This document shows, one piece after another, positions 46,892-55,062 of a DNA stretch of 64,000 nucleotides. The stretch is from positions 1,984,001 to 2,048,000 of the forward strand of contig JADJIS010000003.1 in NCBI GenBank assembly GCA_016706865.1. The letters are read 5' to 3'. Origin of the DNA: Bacteroidota bacterium. GTDB lineage: Bacteria > Bacteroidota > Bacteroidia > Chitinophagales > BACL12. Under the pieces are notes generated by a model. The model did not search any database, was not told the DNA's origin, and was given only the letters and a program-made list of their open reading frames with translations. Position 1 is the first letter of the stretch, and the number at the start of each line of letters is the position of its first letter. The position numbers and the translations under genes were made by a program.

Positions 46892-47875
46892 TCAATCAAA
46901 GTTGAGTAATTCTTTTGTATTTCCAGCAATTTCGAGTCCGCCATTTCTGCCGGCATCGTTAAAAATAATTGTATTCGTTGCTTTTTCGAGTAAGGTGATG
47001 TGAATAAGTGCATTCATACTCTCCTTAACTCTGCCTTCCATAAATCCTAAAACGGGTGAAGCCAGTTCGGCTCCTTCTGCCCTATCGGCGTTGATGGTTA
47101 GAAGATATTTTTTATCTTCTAGTATGATGTTAATATTCTTATCATCGAATTGTATCTTTTTTAATTTGGCGCCCGTATAGGTTGCAAATTTTATCAACTT
47201 TCCATCAATTAAAAATGCACAAATAAATCCGACAAAGGCGCCGGTTAAAAAGGGAATTTTAGCTACGGAGAATTTAAAGGATGTTTGTTGTTTTGAAAAA
47301 TGATTGCTTTGCATCCAGATCCAACTGGAGGGAAATGAACGACCCCAATCTTTTTCTATATAACCTCTTCCACCGGTAAAATCAATTTCCTGTTTATTGA
47401 TATTTAATTTTCCTGTGATATTAAAATCCATGCTTATTACCTGATGGTAACATTCCATAAATGGAACAAAACTGTACCATCCCATAATTCCGGGAGCGGT
47501 GAGTTTTTTGGGCCATAAAAATTGCTCATCAAAATGCAATAAACCTTTTAATTTAGGGAGATCGAGTTTTAATCTTTTGGAGGAAAAACTATTTTCGAGG
47601 ATCTTAATTTTGAATTTATTTGCATTGGGCCTGAAATCCAATGCATCGAATTTAAAATATTCGGCGCTTAGATTTTTTCCATCCAACACCTGAATAAACG
47701 ATTGTTTGTTTCCCTGCGCATCCATTGCAATTCCGGGGATGATGGCAAATGCGTATTTTTCTGTTTTATCTACAATTTTATAATACCATCCTTCAAAAAA
47801 AGTCTTTTTCTTAAACCATCCGTGATAGTTTTCGTGGTTGAAAAAGGCTTTGGTGTAGGCGGATATTTTTGACAT
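46892..47875 (-). CDS. tocopherol cyclase-like protein
   Basis: A 327-aa protein matching the tocopherol cyclase-like fold: FFEGWYYKIVDK near the start, GWYSFVPFMECYHQV, and GGRGYIEKDWGRSFPSSWIWMQSNHF, the signature block with Trp and Glu residues. Characterised members (VTE1) close the chromanol ring of tocopherol in plants and cyanobacteria; non-photosynthetic relatives act on unknown lipids or quinones. It sits in an operon with a secreted unknown protein, three bases apart. No signal peptide is seen. Family clear, substrate unknown. Confidence 0.85.
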   Translation of the reverse strand: MSKISAYTKAFFNHENYHGWFKKKTFFEGWYYKIVDKTEKYAFAIIPGIAMDAQGNKQSFIQVLDGKNLSAEYFKFDALDFRPNANKFKIKILENSFSSKRLKLDLPKLKGLLHFDEQFLWPKKLTAPGIMGWYSFVPFMECYHQVISMDFNITGKLNINKQEIDFTGGRGYIEKDWGRSFPSSWIWMQSNHFSKQQTSFKFSVAKIPFLTGAFVGFICAFLIDGKLIKFATYTGAKLKKIQFDDKNINIILEDKKYLLTINADRAEGAELASPVLGFMEGRVKESMNALIHITLLEKATNTIIFNDAGRNGGLEIAGNTKELLNFD

Positions 47876-48038
47876 TGATTTGAGGAGAGGTTTGTCAATA
47901 CATTTTAAGATAGTTTATATGATGTTTTTGTATGATGTTTTTTTGCCGCGAAGACGCGAAGGGCGCGAAGGTTGCGCGAAGTTTGTGTTATGTAAATAAA
48001 TAATGATAATTGAATAATGCAAAAAAAAATCATTTTTT

Positions 48039-48101
48039 CTTTGCGCCTTTGCGGCTTTGCGTGAAAAAAAATATGTCTCGCAAAGCCGCAAAGGCACAAA
48101 G
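48039..48101. repeat. long inverted repeat made of CTTTGCG words
   Basis: Arms of about 23 bases (48039-48061 and 48079-48101) pair with one or two mismatches around a 17-base loop. Related CGCGAAG words occur in the same gap at 47942-47980. Very similar CTTTGCGCCTTTGCGG words are common in environmental bacterial genomes; role unknown. It may end transcripts of the T9SS gene on the minus strand, whose stop lies 13 bases away. Confidence 0.75.
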
Positions 48102-48113
48102 GTTGTTTTGAGT

Positions 48114-50387
48114 TTATTGTTTAATAAATCCGGATGCATAAATTCCGGTTTCTGTTTTGATCTTTAAGCCGTAAAATCCTGCAGGAAGATCGAGAACAGA
48201 AATTGTTTTTTCGAAATTGTTTATTTCTATAATTTCTATTGTGCGACCCATGTTATCGATTATTTCCAGAGAAAGGATGTTTTCTTTTCCGGAAAGTGTG
48301 ATACTGTTAATTGCTGGATTTGGGTAGATATTTATTTGGGATGGATCGAGTTGAGCGATAGATTCGTAAAAAATTTCAAAATCAGAAATATATCTCGGCA
48401 TTAATTGATAACCACTAGAATATGGAGCATCTGTATCAAATTGGGAACCAATCCCTTTTACCTGAAATAAATCACTGAACATTCCAAGATAATTAATATC
48501 CAAAAGAGTTGAAGTGGATAATTCAGTGTTATCATCAATACGAATAATAAATGTGTTGGTACCATTTGTTATTTCAACATTAAAAGAAGTGCCGTCTCCT
48601 AACCATTGAGCTTCGTCTGCAAGATAGTAACCATCCAATCCCAATTCAACTAGATCCGATTCGGTAGTTTCATTCAAATCTGTAACAAATGTTGGCACCT
48701 TTAAAGCATTTCCACCATCAATAAAAATCAAAGTATCCGCATCCACTTCTGTTAATCCATTAAATTGATTTATTGCACCTAAAATATTTACTTCATCTCC
48801 TTCAACTACAGTGTATCCAAAATCGTTATCAAAACTAAATACGGAAATTCCTCCGGTGTTATCAATTAAAGTAAATTGTAATCCACCATCCCAAAGATTT
48901 ACTCCGTAAACAATGCCGGTAAGGTCAACTAATTCGCCGTCGGAAACTGCGTTGCCATCTACGTCTTCAGTTGTTACTTCTGCAATATCATAAACGGTAT
49001 AGGTTGGAGGTGTTGCGTCGTTATCGTTAATATTTATTTCAAAATCTGCAATAGCGCCAATTACACATGTTCCGGAAATTACAGTTAAATTCATGAGCAA
49101 CATTTCGGTGGATTCAATTTCCACATCATCATTAATAGATATATCAAAACTTTGTGATGTTGCACCACCTGCAGTGAAAGTATAATTTACCGGTAAACTA
49201 AAAACATAATCAGAACCTGCGGTCATAGTTGTTGCACCATCCAAATACATTTGTATTTCACAATCAGCAGACTCGGTTAATTCAATTGTTCCTGTAACCG
49301 TTCCAACAGATTCATCTTCTGTTGCTCCGATTGTGGTGTAAGATGCAATTGGTGGAGTAACTAATTCATTATCCTCAATAGTAATAGTAAACACAGTATC
49401 GGCACCTGCTGAACAACCAACACCGCTCGCAAGTAAAATTATTCCTGTTTCCGTTCCTTCAGCAGTAACATCATCCACCAATCCGTAAATAACAGTTTGA
49501 GTGGTTGGTCCACCTGCGGTGAAGTCAAGTGTAAATCCCATAAGTCCATAATCAAAACCTGGAGTTGCAGTTGCAGCGGCACCATATCCGAAATTAATTG
49601 TGCAATCCGCACTTTCCGATAAACTCACATCAAAAGAACCTTCCAGGTCGCCTTCATTTACAGTAACCTCAGTAACATCAAAGGTATAGGTAGGCAGTGG
49701 AACAAAGGGTCCGGCATTTATAACAATATCATCAAGCGCAAATTCATCTCTTGTTCCTGCGCCGCTTACGTCATTTCCGGTCCAACTAAGATAAAATAGT
49801 GATCCATCAGCAATGGAAAGCGCTGAAATGGAAGTGGTAATATTTGTCATATAAGGTGTAAAGTCGCCAGCCTCAGGGGAGGTATAGTCCGCATCCGGAA
49901 CGTTATACCAGGTAACATTATCGTAGGAATATCCCAAATTAAAGCTATTTGACCTGCCAGCATCATTTAAAACATAAATGGTATAGGCTAGGTCGAAGGA
50001 ACCAATGGCTTCCCCGGTATTATTTTGCAATTTGAGAATGAAACTTCCCGGGGTAAAGTCACCATCAACCGGTTGCACCATCAAACCCTGATTTCCTGTA
50101 ATATCAACGGCATAAACACCACCGGTAATAACAAGACCCATAGTTGAACCTCTGGCAAAATCCCCAGAAACAGCTGTTCCGCCAAATGCTACATCTCCAT
50201 CGCTGAAGCCAATTGCACTCCAGGTATCCGAATTGAGCATTCCCACGCCACCTCCGGGTTGAAATCCTGCCCCGGCAAATCCTGTAAAATCAATTGTTTC
50301 AGGGCTGCCGATGGCTGCAATATTCAATTGAGCGTGTAGGCAACTACCTAAAAAAGAAATAGTTATAACAAGTAATAATTTTTTCAT
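48114..50387 (-). CDS. T9SS cargo protein with Calx-beta-like and OB-like domains
   Basis: A 757-aa exported protein: signal peptide, a beta-sandwich N-terminus (~residues 25-235), two Calx-beta-like repeats (~245-345 and ~355-455; EVTVNEGDLEGSFDVSLSES and a matching IELTESADCEIQMYL), an OB-fold-like region (~465-670, LVDLTGIVYGVNL...TLIDNTGGISVF), and a C-terminal T9SS type A domain (INIYPNPAINSITLSG...GFYGLKI). No catalytic motif is evident, so an adhesive or matrix role at the cell surface is likely. Stands alone, divergent from yqgE. Confidence 0.85.
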   Translation of the reverse strand: MKKLLLVITISFLGSCLHAQLNIAAIGSPETIDFTGFAGAGFQPGGGVGMLNSDTWSAIGFSDGDVAFGGTAVSGDFARGSTMGLVITGGVYAVDITGNQGLMVQPVDGDFTPGSFILKLQNNTGEAIGSFDLAYTIYVLNDAGRSNSFNLGYSYDNVTWYNVPDADYTSPEAGDFTPYMTNITTSISALSIADGSLFYLSWTGNDVSGAGTRDEFALDDIVINAGPFVPLPTYTFDVTEVTVNEGDLEGSFDVSLSESADCTINFGYGAAATATPGFDYGLMGFTLDFTAGGPTTQTVIYGLVDDVTAEGTETGIILLASGVGCSAGADTVFTITIEDNELVTPPIASYTTIGATEDESVGTVTGTIELTESADCEIQMYLDGATTMTAGSDYVFSLPVNYTFTAGGATSQSFDISINDDVEIESTEMLLMNLTVISGTCVIGAIADFEININDNDATPPTYTVYDIAEVTTEDVDGNAVSDGELVDLTGIVYGVNLWDGGLQFTLIDNTGGISVFSFDNDFGYTVVEGDEVNILGAINQFNGLTEVDADTLIFIDGGNALKVPTFVTDLNETTESDLVELGLDGYYLADEAQWLGDGTSFNVEITNGTNTFIIRIDDNTELSTSTLLDINYLGMFSDLFQVKGIGSQFDTDAPYSSGYQLMPRYISDFEIFYESIAQLDPSQINIYPNPAINSITLSGKENILSLEIIDNMGRTIEIIEINNFEKTISVLDLPAGFYGLKIKTETGIYASGFIKQ

Positions 50388-50513
50388 GTTGTTCTTTATT
50401 TGCTTTTAAAATGTCGTCAAATTTAAGAACATTTCATTACTTCTTAATATTAACAAAATGTCAATTCTGTTTAAAGGCATTTAATAGCTTTGGCAATATT
50501 TTTAACAAAATAA

Positions 50514-50544
50514 TTTGTTTACTTGACAGATATGCGGATATTTG
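50514..50544 (+). promoter_or_regulatory. promoter of the YqgE gene
   Basis: TTTG at 50514-50517, spacer 19 bases, GATATTTG at 50537-50544 (one mismatch to TAnnTTTG). The ATG lies 31 bases further on. Confidence 0.5.
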
Positions 50545-50575
50545 AAAAAATTATTTCTCCTCCAATAATTTAACT

Positions 50576-51142
50576 ATGATCAAAAATAAAGTAACCCCAA
50601 CAACCGGAAGTTTATTACTGAGTGAACCATTTATGCTTGACCCGAACTTCAAACGCACGGTCATCATGTTATGTGAACACGCTGAGGAAGGCGGAACTGT
50701 TGGATTTATACTGAATAAAACGCTCAATATAAAGGTGTGTGATGCATTGGTCGACTTTGATGAGGTTAAAAACGAACTTTTTTATGGCGGACCGGTGGCT
50801 CAGGATACACTGCATTATTTACATCGATATGGCGACCTGATTGAGGATAGTTTGCATATTATTGATGATATTTATTGGGGAGGCAATTTTGAGCAGGTGG
50901 GCAATATGTTAAAGGCAGGTTCGATAGATCAAAAAAATATCAAATTCTTTTTGGGATATAGTGGATGGAGCCCCGGACAGTTGCAGGGAGAAATGGAAGA
51001 TAACAGTTGGATAGTTACTCCTGCAAAAAGTCAATATATTTTTGATATTGAAAATAAAGAATTGTGGAAAAAAGTTTTGAATGATCTCGGCGGTGAATAC
51101 AAACAGATCACGAATTATCCCGAGGATCCTATTTTGAATTAG
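50576..51142 (+). CDS. YqgE/AlgH family protein
   Basis: A 188-aa protein with the UPF0301 hallmarks: GSLLLSEPFMLDPNFKRTVIMLCEH at the start, GGTVGFILNK, FYGGPVAQDTLHYLH and FFLGYSGWSPGQLQGEM. The family is widespread and conserved, linked by genetics to cell-envelope or alginate regulation in some bacteria, but its biochemical role is unclear. Full length. It converges with pdeM, with a 6-base gap between stops. Confidence 0.93.
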   Translation: MIKNKVTPTTGSLLLSEPFMLDPNFKRTVIMLCEHAEEGGTVGFILNKTLNIKVCDALVDFDEVKNELFYGGPVAQDTLHYLHRYGDLIEDSLHIIDDIYWGGNFEQVGNMLKAGSIDQKNIKFFLGYSGWSPGQLQGEMEDNSWIVTPAKSQYIFDIENKELWKKVLNDLGGEYKQITNYPEDPILN

Positions 51143-51148
51143 GCTTTT

Positions 51149-51793
51149 TTACTGTTGAAGATCAAAAACTTTTCCATCTCCTATTACAAAAACCTGATCC
51201 TCTTTATTTGGCCTTACAGATACCGAGCCTGTGAATCTTCCGAAGGCGGGCAGCGCTCCATAATTTTTTGAAAACCAAAAACAGGGTAAACGCAGTGATT
51301 GTTTTGCTTTTCCGCGCAATAAAATTCCGGGATGAATATGGCCATATAAATTGAATGTGTTTTCATCCTTCATTATCATTTTATCGTGACTTAAAATAAT
51401 ATTTTCAATTTGTAAAAAAGATTTTATGCAATCGATTTTTGCATGCGTGTACCATTCATTTATCAAAATATCATGATTGCCAATTACTAATGTTATTTTG
51501 AGGGAGGAAAAAGTTTTTCTCCAATTTAAAAATTCATTTAATCCATCATTTTCCTCGCTGTGAAACATATCGCCGAGAAAAAGTATTTGATCAGGATCAA
51601 AGGTATCTATCATAGTTTCCATGCGACGAAGGTCATTTTGTAATATTCCTGCGGGAATTGCAACTCCGTTTTTCCGAAAATGCGTTTCTTTTGAAAAATG
51701 TGCATCTGCTATGATCAGCATTTTTTGTTCGAGCCAGAAAAGTGCTTTATGTTCGGAAAGAAGAAAAGTTTGGTTGTGGAGATTTAGTTGCAT
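51149..51793 (-). CDS. pdeM: ligase-associated DNA damage response endonuclease PdeM
   Basis: A 214-aa metallophosphoesterase with all metal-site motifs: IADAHFSKETH (DxH), LFLGDMFHS (GD), VIGNHDIL (GNHD) and YGHIHPG (GHxH). The IPAGILQNDLRRMETMI segment is typical of PdeM, which is usually encoded next to an Lhr-like helicase, a ligase and an exonuclease in a DNA repair operon. Here the helicase is on the same strand but 5.4 kb upstream (57240-59705), with two secreted-protein genes between, so the usual operon is broken. Activity as an endonuclease is family-based. Confidence 0.88.
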   Translation of the reverse strand: MQLNLHNQTFLLSEHKALFWLEQKMLIIADAHFSKETHFRKNGVAIPAGILQNDLRRMETMIDTFDPDQILFLGDMFHSEENDGLNEFLNWRKTFSSLKITLVIGNHDILINEWYTHAKIDCIKSFLQIENIILSHDKMIMKDENTFNLYGHIHPGILLRGKAKQSLRLPCFWFSKNYGALPAFGRFTGSVSVRPNKEDQVFVIGDGKVFDLQQ

Positions 51794-51990
51794 TTGTTAA
51801 TTATAGCATAGAATAAATGTATTTGTACCCATTAATAAATCAGTTTTGCAATTAGTTTTTTAATTTTAATAACAAAATATAATCTTTATTACAAAGAAAA
51901 ACTAATGGCATATGTGACCTCACTATTATATAAATAATAAATCCCACGAAAACAAGTGGGAGTTATTATTTCCTATAAAGTTTTTGAAAT

Positions 51991-54855
51991 TTATTTCATC
52001 TTCACCAATTGCTCCGTTCCTGTGACATGCCCTTCACTTTTTATTTCCACCAAGTAAACACCAACGGGTAATTTAGAAATATCGATTTGCTGATTCTGCA
52101 AAACATTTACGGTATTAATAATTGCGCCTGTCATGTTGCGAATGTTTACTTCCAAAGTTTGATTTTCCTCTACTTGCATAGCATAAACTTTTTTAATAGA
52201 GAAAGAGGTATTTGCCGGATTTGGATACATTTCATACATATTATCACCTTGCTCCAGTCGCAGATAAGGATTATATGAAAATACAAAATAACCACAGGAA
52301 AAAGCAGGGACTGTAACACACATTGCACCTGCGGGTAATGGTTCAGGACATTCGGAGTAATCAATGTAAGGTGGTCGTTCTCCTTGAATTTCAAATTGAT
52401 TCGGGTAGCCTGACGGATTACAATCATCATAAGCATCATTAATATCATAAACAGCACCCTTGCCTGAACCGGAATATAATTGAAGTCCATCAACGCAATG
52501 TATTTCAGCATGCGTTCCAGTTAAATATGCACCTGCCAAACTACCGGGTCTGATCACATAGGTTTGATCTACATTCTTAATATTGGTGTAATAGATATAA
52601 ACATCACGGGTTAATCCTAAAGGAGGCATATCAGCGATAAAGGCTGTGGGAGGTCGGTTTATATTTAAATAATAAATTGCCTGTGTTGTTTTTAAATAGT
52701 TTAGTTTCTCGAGTGCAATTTTATTCAACAACCGCAACGAATAATATGTTGTACGTGCTACATATGGATCAAAAAGGTCGTCACCGCAGGTTCCAACTCC
52801 TAATTCAACTTTATCTTGTTTATTTGCTCTACTTATTAAAGATATTGAACTTCCGCCCAGGTAATTTTGAACATTTGCATAAGGCATAAACCCAACTCTG
52901 AAAGCTGCATTATTGTTGAATTTAATAAAATTTAATAATTCCTCTTGTAATAAGTAAGAATGCACAAATCTGTTTGCATAAACATCACGGCGAAGCACTT
53001 TTGCACCTCCATCTAAATCAGTTGCAGGATAACCTCCGTTAGTTTTTAAATTCCATTCGGTAGGCCAACATTCTTTATTACTTGGGTGGTCAAAATGCAA
53101 TTCACTGTTAAGATCCATAAATCCTATTTTTTCACGAGTTGCAACAAACTCCCTAAATGAACCGGAACCTGCGTATGGATATCCGCTTGCGGAAACAATA
53201 CCATCAAAAGCACAAGATAAACGTGGATCAGATCCTAAAAAATTATATGTTGGGATAATAAAATCCTGATGACCTGACAAGGATAAATTTTCATCCAGAC
53301 AATTTGGACCAAGCCCTATTGGTATTTCGCCCCAGTTTGTATTTTCGAAAGAATCTCCGTCATTTTCAGCTGTAAAATAAATATGGGGAATAACTGCATC
53401 AAATTTAAATTTACCGCCAATTGTTTCGCTGTATCGATAATAAAGACATTCATTCCAGGAGTGGCAGTAACTTGGTGGCCCGGTAAAAACAGCTTGGTCT
53501 TCATCCTCTTCTACAATAAATGGACCTTTATCCTCAGTTGGTTCATAAGAAGGATTTTCTGCAGGTAAACCTATTTTAATATCATCAAATTCAGGATCGG
53601 TTTTAAATGCAGCGATATAATTATGTTTATTCATTCCATACGCATCCAAACCCATCATTGAGGGAGGTAAAACTGCACTAAGATCAAAATCACCTGTAAT
53701 GCCAAAAAAAGTATTATAATCATCAGCACCATTAATATAAGCCCAATAATGTTCAAAGGCAGTATAATCATCATATAACTTAAAGCCCATAGTAAATTCA
53801 AAAAAATTATTGTAACATTCGTTGCCGAGTTCTACCCCCACAACATTTACATCAAGTTGATGATTCAACGATTCATTACGCAAATACTCAATTATTAATT
53901 TACACTCTGCTGCAGGTTCACTGAGTATATCCAAGGTATAAATAACATCAACCGTAAAACCGGGGTTTTCATCTTCAATTGCTTTAACCATTCCAATAAA
54001 TTCGTTAATATAAAGTGGTTCCTCCCAAATACCCAAATACATACCGGGATCATAATGTGGTTGTTCAAGCCATTCTCCAAAGAAGTCTTCAAAACTTGCT
54101 TTTACATCATCAATAAGCCAATTACCATCAATATCATGCTCTGAGTCTTCAATAAAATCATTATAAACAATCAAAAATCCAGGATATGGAACAAATGGGT
54201 TTGTAATATCATAATAAGGAATCATTTCTTCAATATTAATCCCATAACCTCCGTTTTTTTGATCATGGAAAGGATTATTAGGATCGGAAGAATTCCAGGA
54301 ACCTAACGCATGACGGAATTTACTGGAAGAACCACTAGGATATCGCAAATTTTTCGGAGCCAAGGAAACCATCAACTCTTTTGGATTATCTAATCCTAAT
54401 GCACTATAAATAACATTGTCTGCAGGATCATAATGGGTAAGTCGAAAAATATCCTGTGTATTAAACCCAAACAGACCTTCTTGCACGGGCAATACAACAT
54501 CGGTGAGGCTAATTACGATATCATCAGAAGTAAAAGCACGTTCTAAACTGGAAATGGAATCGGCGGTAGTTGTATCAACATATAACATATAGATGGTATC
54601 AGGGCCATCCAAATAAAATTCCATTGTATCTCCATAGGAGTAGTTTTCAGTGTTAATTGTGGAGTCGAAAGTAGAGTCCGGCATAAAAAAGTGTGATGGG
54701 CTTTCCGAATTGCATATAAAAACCTTTAAGCGATTATTAGCTGACGACATCCTGATTGACAGTCCAATAAGAGTTGAAATAAATAAAAGTGCAGTTAATA
54801 AATGTCTTATATTAAATCGTTGATTAGAAAAGTGTGGTAAGTAATTTTTTTTCAT
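51991..54855 (-). CDS. T9SS-exported clan-A glycosidase-like protein, larger paralogue
   Basis: A 954-aa protein with an N-terminal membrane or signal segment, a serine-rich leader, and a TIM-barrel glycosidase pattern: NLRYPSGSSSKFRHALG, GYGINIEEMIPYY, VVGVELGNECYNN (acid/base Glu near residue 346), WPTEWNL (nucleophile Glu near 600), then a beta-sandwich with GLQLYSGSGKGAVYDIN and a T9SS type A domain (YEMYPNPANTSFSI...GVYLVEI). It is a diverged, longer paralogue of 18111-20234. It lies between pdeM and the MopE/T9SS gene, both unrelated, which suggests insertion into a repair operon. Glycoside hydrolysis is inferred from the two Glu motifs. Confidence 0.78.
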   Translation of the reverse strand: MKKNYLPHFSNQRFNIRHLLTALLFISTLIGLSIRMSSANNRLKVFICNSESPSHFFMPDSTFDSTINTENYSYGDTMEFYLDGPDTIYMLYVDTTTADSISSLERAFTSDDIVISLTDVVLPVQEGLFGFNTQDIFRLTHYDPADNVIYSALGLDNPKELMVSLAPKNLRYPSGSSSKFRHALGSWNSSDPNNPFHDQKNGGYGINIEEMIPYYDITNPFVPYPGFLIVYNDFIEDSEHDIDGNWLIDDVKASFEDFFGEWLEQPHYDPGMYLGIWEEPLYINEFIGMVKAIEDENPGFTVDVIYTLDILSEPAAECKLIIEYLRNESLNHQLDVNVVGVELGNECYNNFFEFTMGFKLYDDYTAFEHYWAYINGADDYNTFFGITGDFDLSAVLPPSMMGLDAYGMNKHNYIAAFKTDPEFDDIKIGLPAENPSYEPTEDKGPFIVEEDEDQAVFTGPPSYCHSWNECLYYRYSETIGGKFKFDAVIPHIYFTAENDGDSFENTNWGEIPIGLGPNCLDENLSLSGHQDFIIPTYNFLGSDPRLSCAFDGIVSASGYPYAGSGSFREFVATREKIGFMDLNSELHFDHPSNKECWPTEWNLKTNGGYPATDLDGGAKVLRRDVYANRFVHSYLLQEELLNFIKFNNNAAFRVGFMPYANVQNYLGGSSISLISRANKQDKVELGVGTCGDDLFDPYVARTTYYSLRLLNKIALEKLNYLKTTQAIYYLNINRPPTAFIADMPPLGLTRDVYIYYTNIKNVDQTYVIRPGSLAGAYLTGTHAEIHCVDGLQLYSGSGKGAVYDINDAYDDCNPSGYPNQFEIQGERPPYIDYSECPEPLPAGAMCVTVPAFSCGYFVFSYNPYLRLEQGDNMYEMYPNPANTSFSIKKVYAMQVEENQTLEVNIRNMTGAIINTVNVLQNQQIDISKLPVGVYLVEIKSEGHVTGTEQLVKMK

Positions 54856-55009
54856 GGTCGAAGAATTTAAATGTAAAAGTGTAGAAAATTAAATGGTAAA
54901 GGAATTAATTTCAATAAATCTGTTTAAATTGAAGGGTAAGTTGAGAACATTAATTGAAATTACCAAATTCATAGTGTTAATTAATTACTAAACCTGAATT
55001 TGTACTTGT

Positions 55010-55044
55010 TTTGTGGGAAATTTGTGTAAATATCAGTAAATTTG
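55010..55044 (+). promoter_or_regulatory. promoter of the MopE/T9SS gene
   Basis: TTTG at 55010-55013 and TAAATTTG at 55037-55044 (perfect -7 box), spacer 23 bases. It makes ATG 55063 the credible start, as the upstream TTG (55042) lies inside the -7 box. Confidence 0.55.
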
Positions 55045-55062
55045 GTTTTTTACTACTTATCT

